Origin: Streptomyces hokutonensis
Lineage (GTDB): Bacteria > Actinomycetota > Actinomycetes > Streptomycetales > Streptomycetaceae
Reading direction: 5' to 3'
Assembly: GCF_000376565.1 (NCBI RefSeq)
Contig: NZ_BARG01000024.1
Coordinates: forward strand, 124,001 to 188,000
DNA: 64,000 nucleotides
The notes beneath the pieces were generated by a model that ran no database searches, was not told where the DNA came from, and worked only from the letters and a program-made list of their open reading frames with translations. This document shows, in pieces, positions 7,518-13,714 of this stretch. The first letter of the stretch is position 1, and every line of letters begins with the position of its first letter. A program made the translations under genes and the position numbers.

Positions 7518-8288
7518 GTGCCCACCAAGAACCTCACCGCCAACCGCGCCACCCTCGGCCACCGCATCGCCTACGCCCTGCGCCACCCCGACCGCGTGCC
7601 CCGCCACCTTGCTCGTGCCACCCGGGACGCCTGGCTGCGCCACCGCCACCCGGACCACGTCTCCTACTACCGCGCCGTGATGCGCTCCGACACCCGGGCC
7701 GACCCGGACGCGGCGGTCGGCAGCGCCAGCCGTGAACGCTGGCTGGCCCTGGGCGCGATGCAGTTCGACTACCTCCTCGGCCACGGACTGCGCCCCGAAC
7801 ACCGCATGCTGGAGATCGGCTGCGGAAACCTGCGCGGCGGCTGGCGCTTCATCCGCCACCTCGACCCCGGGCACTACTACGGCATCGACATCTCGCCCGA
7901 CATCCTGGCCGCCGCGCAGGACACGCTCGTGGAGATGGGCCTGCAGAAACGGCTCCCCGCCCTCACCCCCGTACAGGACCTGACCCTGCGCTTCCTGCCC
8001 GACGCGCACTTCGACGTCGTCCACGCGCACAGCGTGTTCTCGCACTCCCCGCTCCCGGTCATCGAGGAGTGCCTCGCCCACGTCGGCCGTGTTCTGGCGC
8101 CGGGCGGCTGGTTCGACTTCACCTTCGACCGCACGGAGGGCGAGGAGCACCACGTGCTGCGCGAGGACTTCTACTACCGCACCGAGACCCTCGTCGCCCT
8201 GGCTGCCCGACACGGCCTGAAGGCCCACTTCATGGAGGACTGGGAACAGCTGCCGCACGGCCAGTCGAAGCTCCGGGTCACCCACTGA
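7518..8288 (+). CDS. Class I SAM-dependent methyltransferase
   Basis: A 256-residue Rossmann methyltransferase. Residues about 90-110 hold motif I (MLEIGCGNLRGGWRFI), followed by the acidic residue of motif II in YYGIDISPDI. HFDVVHAHSVFSHSPL corresponds to motif IV and VLAPGGWFDFTF to motif V/VI. The basic N-terminal leader (NLTANRATLGHRIAYAL, rich in His and Arg) precedes the fold and resembles putative sugar or polysaccharide methyltransferases. The GTG start at 7518 has a GGAAGG-like site upstream. It is divergent from the histidine kinase gene. Substrate unknown; a small-molecule or glycan acceptor is more likely than RNA or DNA. Confidence 0.85.
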   Translation: MPTKNLTANRATLGHRIAYALRHPDRVPRHLARATRDAWLRHRHPDHVSYYRAVMRSDTRADPDAAVGSASRERWLALGAMQFDYLLGHGLRPEHRMLEIGCGNLRGGWRFIRHLDPGHYYGIDISPDILAAAQDTLVEMGLQKRLPALTPVQDLTLRFLPDAHFDVVHAHSVFSHSPLPVIEECLAHVGRVLAPGGWFDFTFDRTEGEEHHVLREDFYYRTETLVALAARHGLKAHFMEDWEQLPHGQSKLRVTH

Positions 8289-8299
8289 GTCCCTGCGGC

Positions 8300-8722
8300 T
8301 CAGCAGTCCGCTTCCGCGGGGGCGATCGACTCACGCTGGGCGGTCTGCGCGACGCGCGAGAGGAGGGTGCGCAGTTGATCCGCGTCCTGGTCGCTCAGAT
8401 CGGCGAGGAGGCGCGCTTCGGCGGCGGACAGACCGCGTCGTACCTCCTTGAGCCTGCTGCGTCCGGTGTCGGTGATGAGGACCTGGCGGGCGCGTCGGTT
8501 GCGGGGGTCGGGCCTGCGGGTGATGAGTTCGTGTGCCTCGAGGTCGTCGAGCAGATAGGTCATCACGGTGCGGTCCAGGCTGACCTCTTTGGCCAGGGCG
8601 AGTTGTGAGGGCGGTTCGCCACCGGCCAGGGCCACCAGGACCAGGTGGCCGCGCGGCCCCCCTGGCGTCGGCTCTTCGGCCTTGCCGTGCCGTTTGTCGT
8701 TTTCGGAAGTCGCTGCGCTCAC
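8300..8722 (-). CDS. MarR-family transcriptional regulator
   Basis: A 140-residue winged-helix regulator. The core reads SQLALAKEVSLDRTVMTYLLDDL (positioning and recognition helices) and ELITRRPDPRNRRARQVLIT (the beta-wing with its DxRxR signature), followed by a dimerisation helix in the C-terminal third. It is divergent from an SDR gene, and the 139-base region between them contains two palindromes, so it probably represses itself and the SDR. MarR proteins commonly release DNA on binding phenolics or reacting with oxidants; no redox-marker Cys cluster is seen (one Cys at the end). Confidence 0.9.
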   Translation of the reverse strand: MSAATSENDKRHGKAEEPTPGGPRGHLVLVALAGGEPPSQLALAKEVSLDRTVMTYLLDDLEAHELITRRPDPRNRRARQVLITDTGRSRLKEVRRGLSAAEARLLADLSDQDADQLRTLLSRVAQTAQRESIAPAEADC

Positions 8723-8732
8723 CCACTCAATC

Positions 8733-8777
8733 TAGCACCTAAGTGCTACTTCACAGATGTTCTCGTGAGCAGAACAT
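8733..8777. promoter_or_regulatory. Two palindromes between the MarR and SDR genes
   Basis: TAGCAC (8733-8738) is mirrored by GTGCTA (8743-8748) across CTAA, and ATGTTCT (8757-8763) is mirrored by AGAACAT (8771-8777) across seven bases. The first lies just upstream of the MarR start, the second nearer the SDR promoter. Both are perfect in their arms and suit dimeric MarR operators. Binding is inferred, not shown. Confidence 0.6.
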
Positions 8778-8861
8778 ATGCTGTGCATAGTTGTTTCCGA
8801 GAGGGCGCCGAGCGTGTGATCCGCACGCCGAAGCGTCATGACAACGACGAGAGGGACCGCG

Positions 8862-9614
8862 ATGAACATCAGCACCGCTCTGCGGGGCAGCACCGCACTG
8901 GTGACCGGGGCGACGTCGGGCATCGGCAGGGCCGTCGCGCACAGCCTGGCCCGGCAGGGGGCCGAGGTCGTGGTGCACGGGCGGGACCAGGGCCGGGGCG
9001 AGGCCCTGGTGAAGGAGATCGCGCACGACGGCGGCACCGCCCGTTTCGTCGCCGCCGATCTCACCGACGCCGAGGACACGCTGCGGCTGGCCTCACGCGC
9101 CGGCGACGTGGACATTCTGGTGAGCAACGCGGGCCTGTACGAGTTCGCGCCGACCGCCGCGACCGACGCCGCGAGTTTCGACCGGCACATCGCGGTCAAC
9201 ACACGGGCCCCGTTCCTGCTGGTCGGCGCGCTGGCGCCCGGCATGGCCGCGCGCGGGCGGGGATCGATCGTGCTGCTCGGGTCGAGCGCGGCCCGCACGC
9301 CCGCTCCGGTCGGCGCGGCCTACGGCGCCTCCAAGGCGGGTGTGGAGATCCTCACCCGTTACTGGGCCACCGAGTTCGGCCCCTCGGGCGTGCGGGTCAA
9401 CTCCGTGTCTCCGGGCCCCGTACACACCGAAGGCACTTCGGCGATGCTCGGCGAGCGCGCCGCGCTCCTGGACAGGACCAACGCGCGCGGCCGGGCGGGC
9501 GACCCGAGCGAGATCGCCGACATCGTCTCGTTCCTGGCCGGCCCGGCCAGCAGCTACGTCAACGGCTCCATCCTGTACGCCGACGGTGGCGAACTCAGCG
9601 CGCTGCCCGGCTGA
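8862..9614 (+). CDS. Short-chain dehydrogenase/reductase (SDR)
   Basis: A 250-residue NAD(P)-dependent oxidoreductase of the classical SDR type. The cofactor motif TGATSGIGRAV is at residues about 16-26, NAG is in VSNAGLYEF, the catalytic Ser is in LLGSSAAR, and the YGASK motif supplies Tyr and Lys. The C-terminus ends VNGSILYADGGE as in FabG-like enzymes. ATG 8862 follows GAGGGA with five bases spacing; an in-frame ATG at 8838 lacks a ribosome site. It is divergent from a MarR regulator that probably controls it. Directly after the stop sits the strong ribosome site of a broken alpha/beta-hydrolase gene. Confidence 0.9.
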   Translation: MNISTALRGSTALVTGATSGIGRAVAHSLARQGAEVVVHGRDQGRGEALVKEIAHDGGTARFVAADLTDAEDTLRLASRAGDVDILVSNAGLYEFAPTAATDAASFDRHIAVNTRAPFLLVGALAPGMAARGRGSIVLLGSSAARTPAPVGAAYGASKAGVEILTRYWATEFGPSGVRVNSVSPGPVHTEGTSAMLGERAALLDRTNARGRAGDPSEIADIVSFLAGPASSYVNGSILYADGGELSALPG

Positions 9615-9625
9615 GGAGGGGCGCG

Positions 9626-9858
9626 GTGAACGTCTTCGGCGTCGGTGGGACAGGGCTCGTCGCCGACGGCATCACCCTCGTCGTCGCGGCCCTGGATTCC
9701 ACACAGTGCGGGAAGTGGCCCTGGTCCGAGGCGAGTTCAGGGCCCTCGTCGATCAGTGCACCGTCGTAGCATCCGATCTGCGGGGCGTCGGCTCCGGAGA
9801 TGCCCCCAAGTCGGGCTGTACGAGGACCAATCAGGCCCTTGACCTGCAAGGGATCTCC
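9626..9858 (+). pseudogene. Frameshifted remnant of an alpha/beta hydrolase (epoxide-hydrolase-like)
   Basis: GAGGAGGGG at 9613-9621 and a GTG at 9626 start a frame reading VNVFGVGGTGLVADG. After about 22 codons the homology jumps to another frame at about 9693. There GFHTVREVALVRGEF and CTVVASDLRGVGSGDAPKSG match the oxyanion/strand 4 region of epoxide hydrolases and haloalkane dehalogenases (usually TVVAPDLRGxGxSDxP). The similarity stops at about 9858, before any catalytic triad residue. It is therefore a truncated, frameshifted relic of a gene once co-transcribed with the SDR. The assignment rests on this one motif block. Confidence 0.6.
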
Positions 9859-9875
9859 AGCGTTCCCGCGCATCC

Positions 9876-10247
9876 TCACGCCGCCGTCCGGCGGTCGTCG
9901 CGGTCGGCTCGGGCCGCGGTGATCAGGTCGTCGAGTGAGTCGCGGGTGTGCAGCAACTCCTTGATGTGGGCGGAGAGTCGGTCGCGTTCCTGGGCCATGC
10001 GGTCCAGTGCGGCGTCGGAGTTCTCGTCGCTGGGCGCGTAGCGGCACGGCATCAGTTCGAGGATGGTGCGGCTGGACAGCCCGGCCACGTACAGGCGCTG
10101 GATGAAGTCGACCCGCTCGATGTCGTCGTGCGTGAAGTGCCGCTGTCCGCCGCCGCTGCGGGTGCTGACGAGCAGTCCCTGCTCCTCGTAGTAGCGCAGT
10201 GAACGGACACTCACTCCGGTGCGCGCCGCGAGTTCGCCGATCCGCAT
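9876..10247 (-). CDS. MerR-family transcriptional regulator
   Basis: A 123-residue protein. The N-terminal winged helix is canonical: MRIGELAARTGVSVRSLRYY, EEQGLLVSTRSGGGQRHFT, then the second helical pair (DIERVDFIQRLYVAGLSS). Residues about 80-110 form the dimerising coiled coil (ALDRMAQERDRLSAHI). The single Cys (in LMPCRYAP) and absence of a metal-binding loop argue against metal or SoxR-type sensing. It is divergent from the Old Yellow Enzyme gene, and the region between holds a dyad between promoter-like hexamers with long spacing, the hallmark of MerR-activated promoters. It therefore probably activates the ene-reductase and the monooxygenase after it. Confidence 0.9.
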   Translation of the reverse strand: MRIGELAARTGVSVRSLRYYEEQGLLVSTRSGGGQRHFTHDDIERVDFIQRLYVAGLSSRTILELMPCRYAPSDENSDAALDRMAQERDRLSAHIKELLHTRDSLDDLITAARADRDDRRTAA

Positions 10248-10281
10248 CTCAACTCTCCTGACGGTGACCTGGGTTCAGGAC

Positions 10282-10313
10282 TTGCAGCTCACATTGATGT
10301 CAGGTTTTAGCGT
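10282..10313 (+). promoter_or_regulatory. MerR-type promoter with central dyad
   Basis: TTGCAG (10282-10287) and TAGCGT (10308-10313) are separated by 20 bases, too long for a normal promoter but typical of MerR targets. Between them ACATTGATGT (10291-10300) is a dyad with a two-base centre whose arms extend outward with one mismatch. It faces the ene-reductase gene that starts at 10372. A TTTTAG hexamer with 17-base spacing is an alternative -10. Confidence 0.5.
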
Positions 10314-10371
10314 ACCGGTCGGGCCCGCTCTCCCCGGGCCTTCGATACGTGATGCACGAAGGAGTTGCCGC

Positions 10372-10425
10372 ATGACCACGCTGTTCGACCGCCACCGCCT
10401 CGGCGGTCTGGAGCTGCCCAACTGA
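10372..10425 (+). pseudogene. Severed 5' end of the ene-reductase gene (in-frame TGA)
   Basis: AAGGAG (10360-10365) and ATG 10372 open a frame MTTLFDRHRLGGLELPN that is the usual N-terminus of Old Yellow Enzyme proteins, but codon 18 is TGA (10423-10425). The family usually has Arg here (LPNRVVMAPMTR), so one C-to-T change from CGA explains it. The frame continues immediately as the ene-reductase body. Confidence 0.8.
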
Positions 10426-11445
10426 GTGGTGATGGCCCCGATGACCCGGGGCCGGGCCGGGGCCGGGGGCCTCGCGACATCGTCCATGGCGGTCTACTAC
10501 GCCCAGCGGGCCAGCGCCGGGCTGATCGTCACCGAGGGGGTGCAACCGAGCCTGCTCGGGCAGTCCAACCCGGGCACCCCGGGGCTGTACACCGAGGAAC
10601 AGGTGGCCTCCTGGCGGCCCGTCACCGACGCCGTGCACGCCAATGGCGGGCGGATCTTCGCCCAGATCATGCACGGCGGCCGGGTCTCGCACCCCGACAC
10701 CACCGGCCTCCAGCCGGTCGGACCGTCCGCCGTCGCCGCGGCCGGCGAGGTGTTCACCCCGACGGGACCGCAGCCGGCGCCGCTTCCGCGCGCCCTGGAC
10801 CTCTCCGAGGTGCCCGAACAGGCCCGCTCGTACGCGGAGGCGGCCCGGCGCGCGGTGGACGCCGGCTTCGACGGCGTCGAACTGCACGGCGCGAACGGCT
10901 ACTTGATCTCACAGTTCCTGTCGTCCAACGCCAACCTGCGCACCGATTCCTACGGCGGCCCGATCGCCCACCGCATCCGCTTCGCCGTCGAGGCGGTCGC
11001 CGCCACCGTCGACGCCGTGGGCGCCGCCCGCACCGCGATCAGACTGTCCCCCGGCGGCACCTTCTGGGGCGTCGAGGAGAGGGAGGTGCCGGAACTGTAC
11101 GCGGCTCTGCTCGCCGAACTCGCGCGCTTCGACCTCGCCTACGTGCACCTGGAGGCGACCGCCGAGGAGGAGGTGCTGGTCGGACTGCGCCGCGCGTGGC
11201 CGGGCAATCTGGTCGTCAACCCGGTGCTCCCGATGGGCCCCAAGCAGACCGACCGGGCCGCCGCCGACCACTGGCTCTCCCTCGGAGCGGACCTGATCAG
11301 CTTCGGCCGCGCCTTCCTCGCCAACCCCGACCTCGTCGAACGGCTCCGCACCGGCCTGCCGCTCGCGCCCGCCGACCCGGCCACGTACTACCAGGGCGGC
11401 GACACGGGCTATCTCACCTACTCCGCCTACCAGTACGCCGCCTGA
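10426..11445 (+). CDS. Old Yellow Enzyme-type ene-reductase (alkene reductase), 5' interrupted
   Basis: FMN enzyme reducing activated C=C bonds with NAD(P)H. This downstream part is 339 residues starting at GTG 10426, directly after a TGA that cuts off the first 17 family residues. Visible motifs: MAPMTRGRA (FMN phosphate side), ASAGLIVTEGVQ, IFAQIMHGGRVSHPD, the substrate-binding GVELHGANGYLISQF, NANLRTDSYGG, and ADLISFGRAFLANPD, which binds the FMN phosphate. All active-site blocks are intact, so reinitiation at 10426 might give a working enzyme; no ribosome site precedes that GTG, but the terminating ribosome would be in place. It is divergent from MerR. A quinol monooxygenase-like gene follows. 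Confidence 0.8.
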   Translation: MVMAPMTRGRAGAGGLATSSMAVYYAQRASAGLIVTEGVQPSLLGQSNPGTPGLYTEEQVASWRPVTDAVHANGGRIFAQIMHGGRVSHPDTTGLQPVGPSAVAAAGEVFTPTGPQPAPLPRALDLSEVPEQARSYAEAARRAVDAGFDGVELHGANGYLISQFLSSNANLRTDSYGGPIAHRIRFAVEAVAATVDAVGAARTAIRLSPGGTFWGVEEREVPELYAALLAELARFDLAYVHLEATAEEEVLVGLRRAWPGNLVVNPVLPMGPKQTDRAAADHWLSLGADLISFGRAFLANPDLVERLRTGLPLAPADPATYYQGGDTGYLTYSAYQYAA

Positions 11446-11478
11446 CCGGACACGAAGCACGAAGGACGAGGAACACCG

Positions 11479-11817
11479 ATGAACACGCCGAACACGCTCC
11501 AGGACGAAGTCCGGACGACCGTCATCATCGCCGGGCGGGTCTTCGTCCCGGCCGAGGACGTCGAGACGTTCGTCGCCGAGGCGCGGGCGACGTCGTACCC
11601 CCTTGCCGCCGCGAACCCGGGGAACGTGATGATCTCGTTCTGCGTCGAGGACGCGGCGGCCGGAAGTGTCACCGTGCTCGAACAGTGGGCGTCCCAGGAG
11701 GCCCTCGACCGGCATGTCGCCACACCGGAGATCACGGCCCTCCTCACCAAGTGGGGCCCGCGCATACGCAACGAGGTACGCGGATTCCACGCCGACGAGA
11801 AGGACCCCCGGGCCTGA
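11479..11817 (+). CDS. Antibiotic biosynthesis monooxygenase (ABM)-domain protein
   Basis: A 112-residue dimeric alpha-beta barrel protein. VIIAGRVFVPAEDVETFVAE starts the fold, GNVMISFCVEDAAAGSVTVLEQW is its central strand pair and ALDRHVATPEITALL the second helix, as in YgiN-type quinol monooxygenases. A GAAGGACGAGG site precedes the ATG. It lies 33 bases after the ene-reductase stop and is probably co-transcribed from the MerR-type promoter. The pairing with an ene-reductase suggests detoxification of quinones or other electrophiles; that is inference. A bidirectional hairpin follows. Confidence 0.85.
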   Translation: MNTPNTLQDEVRTTVIIAGRVFVPAEDVETFVAEARATSYPLAAANPGNVMISFCVEDAAAGSVTVLEQWASQEALDRHVATPEITALLTKWGPRIRNEVRGFHADEKDPRA

Positions 11818-11868
11818 GCCGACTTCGGTAACGGGCGCAACCCGCTCCAGCCGAACCCTGGGCCCTGG

Positions 11869-11898
11869 CCTGCCCGACCCGAGTGCGGGCCGGGCAGG
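11869..11898. terminator. Bidirectional hairpin between convergent genes
   Basis: CCTGCCCGACCCG (11869-11881) pairs with CGGGCCGGGCAGG (11886-11898), one mismatch, around an AGTG loop. It lies between the stop of the ABM gene (+) and the stop of the LAXTG protein gene (-), so it can serve both. Confidence 0.7.
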
Positions 11899-11922
11899 GC
11901 AGTACATGCCCGGGCGACGGTG

Positions 11923-13503
11923 TCAGCGGCCGCTCCGCAGTCGTGACCTCCGTGCCGTCAGGAACGCCAGCGCGCCGCCCGCCACCAGCAGGGCGGCGAT
12001 GCCCGCCCGCAGCAGGACTCCGTCCGCGCCCGTCGCGGCGAGCCCGCCGCCGGTCGTCGTCCCGCTGCTGGTTCCCGCCCCGGAGCCGGACGGGCTCGCG
12101 GTGGCCGTGGCCGACGGGGACGCGGAGGCGCCGGCCGACGGGCTGGCTGTCGCCGAGCCGGTGGCCTTCACCGCGATGGCGGCGGTGTCGTTCGCCGCGT
12201 CGTCGTCACGATTGGGGTACTCGGGGTTCTCCACCGCCCGCACGCTGCCCCGCGCGTCGGGCACGACCCGGTCGATCCGCACCGTGAACTTCTGGGTCAC
12301 GGAGTCGCCCGGCCGGAAGTCCGTGCTGCCGATGTCGCAGGTGTAGCTCTTCGCGTCGGCCTTGCGCGGTGTGCAGTTCCATCGCGGCCCGGGGTCGCCC
12401 TGCTCGTCCGGGCCGGGGGCGCCGGTGATGGTGGTGCCGGCGGGCGGGGTCACCACGAACGTGCCGGAGTTGACGGCGTCCATCCACCGGAAGTTCATCC
12501 AGCCCGGCCCGTTGTTCCGCACGCCCACGGTGATGCTCACCGTCTCACCGACCTTGCCCTCGACCGTGTCACCGAGCGCCTGGTAGTCGGCGTGCTGGGT
12601 GGTGGCGAAGGTGCCGTACCCGGAGTCGGTGAATCCGGAGCCGGAGGCGACGGACTTCAGGCCGAGCGGCGCGCCGGTGCCGGTCTCGGGGAAGCCGGAC
12701 GGGTCGAAGGAGTCGGGTGCGGTGCCGCCGACCGGCCACACGACATAGGTGTTGTAGCCGTACATCGTGTCCTTGGAGGCGGTGTAGTGCAGCGGCGCGG
12801 CCGTCTCGTAGGCCGCGCCGGGCGCGACCGGGGTGTCGAACCGGCACCAGGCGCCGGCCTCGGGCCGGTCCGCGTAGTGGCAGTTGGAGTGGTCATGGGC
12901 GAGAGAGACGCCTTCGGAGTCCTGCACCAGCAGCATGACGCCCTTGTCTGCGGGGGCTTTGCCGGTGTTGGTGAAGGCTGGAGTGCGCTCGAAGACGGCG
13001 CCGGGCGCGATGTCCTTCAGTGCCGGGTAGGACCGGGCGACGAGCTTCGGCCCGCCGACCAGGACGTCCGTCTTCCCCGTCACGGTGGCCGCGTCGGAGG
13101 CGGTGGCGGTGTAGGTGATGGCACCGGTGTCGCCCGCCTTGGCGGCCGAGGTGGGCTTCAGCAGGAACGGGTCGATCGACTCCTTGCCCGACAGCGGGCC
13201 CACGTCGCACCTCACCTTCAGGGTGCCGGTGCTCACGCAGTCCCCCGTGACCACCATCGTCGCCTTCCCGGCGAGGGACGAGGCGTCGACCGTGACCGAG
13301 ACGTCATGGGCATCCCCGCCCGAGGCGGTGATGCCGAGGTCCAGGTTCGGGCCCTCGCCCTCGGTGGGGAGGTAGTAGTTCTCCTGGGTGTCCAGGACGA
13401 GCGTCGTTGCGGCGGCATGCGCGGCCGGGGTCGTGACCGCCAGGGCGGCGGTCACGAAAGCGGCGGCCGCCGCTGTTCGCCATGTTCTGCGTATCGTCAG
13501 CAC
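11923..13503 (-). CDS. Secreted LAXTG-anchored surface protein
   Basis: About 526 residues from GTG 13503. A Sec signal peptide opens it (VLTIRRTWRTAAAAAF... cleaving near AAHAAA). The body is a string of Ig-like or DUF11-like beta domains with conserved Cys pairs (GDCVSTGTLKVRCDVG, NCHYADRPEAGAWC, WNCTPRK...YTCDIG). A Ser/Thr/Ala/Pro-rich wall-spanning linker (residues about 445-495) follows, then GGGLAATG, a hydrophobic helix and an RRSRLRSGR tail. LAxTG is the class E sortase signal of streptomycetes, so the protein should be attached to peptidoglycan. No sortase is nearby. The ribosome site is weak, and the frame upstream shows no coding sense. Function unknown; adhesion or surface structure is plausible. 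Confidence 0.85.
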   Translation of the reverse strand: MLTIRRTWRTAAAAAFVTAALAVTTPAAHAAATTLVLDTQENYYLPTEGEGPNLDLGITASGGDAHDVSVTVDASSLAGKATMVVTGDCVSTGTLKVRCDVGPLSGKESIDPFLLKPTSAAKAGDTGAITYTATASDAATVTGKTDVLVGGPKLVARSYPALKDIAPGAVFERTPAFTNTGKAPADKGVMLLVQDSEGVSLAHDHSNCHYADRPEAGAWCRFDTPVAPGAAYETAAPLHYTASKDTMYGYNTYVVWPVGGTAPDSFDPSGFPETGTGAPLGLKSVASGSGFTDSGYGTFATTQHADYQALGDTVEGKVGETVSITVGVRNNGPGWMNFRWMDAVNSGTFVVTPPAGTTITGAPGPDEQGDPGPRWNCTPRKADAKSYTCDIGSTDFRPGDSVTQKFTVRIDRVVPDARGSVRAVENPEYPNRDDDAANDTAAIAVKATGSATASPSAGASASPSATATASPSGSGAGTSSGTTTGGGLAATGADGVLLRAGIAALLVAGGALAFLTARRSRLRSGR

Positions 13504-13714
13504 ACAACGTGGACACGTCAGAACACCGGAAGGTTGCGCGCGAGTGTCCGCCGGCTGACGTTCGGGTGCTCCGTGACCCTTTCCGGAGCGCCCGATCGAG
13601 CGACTGCCGCACGCGGAGGGGATTGACACCGCAGTAGATTGAAATGTGGTGTTGTGTCCTGGCGGGGGTGCGCATCAAGACGGTCTGCACTGCCGGCTTA
13701 GGGAAGTGATCCCG

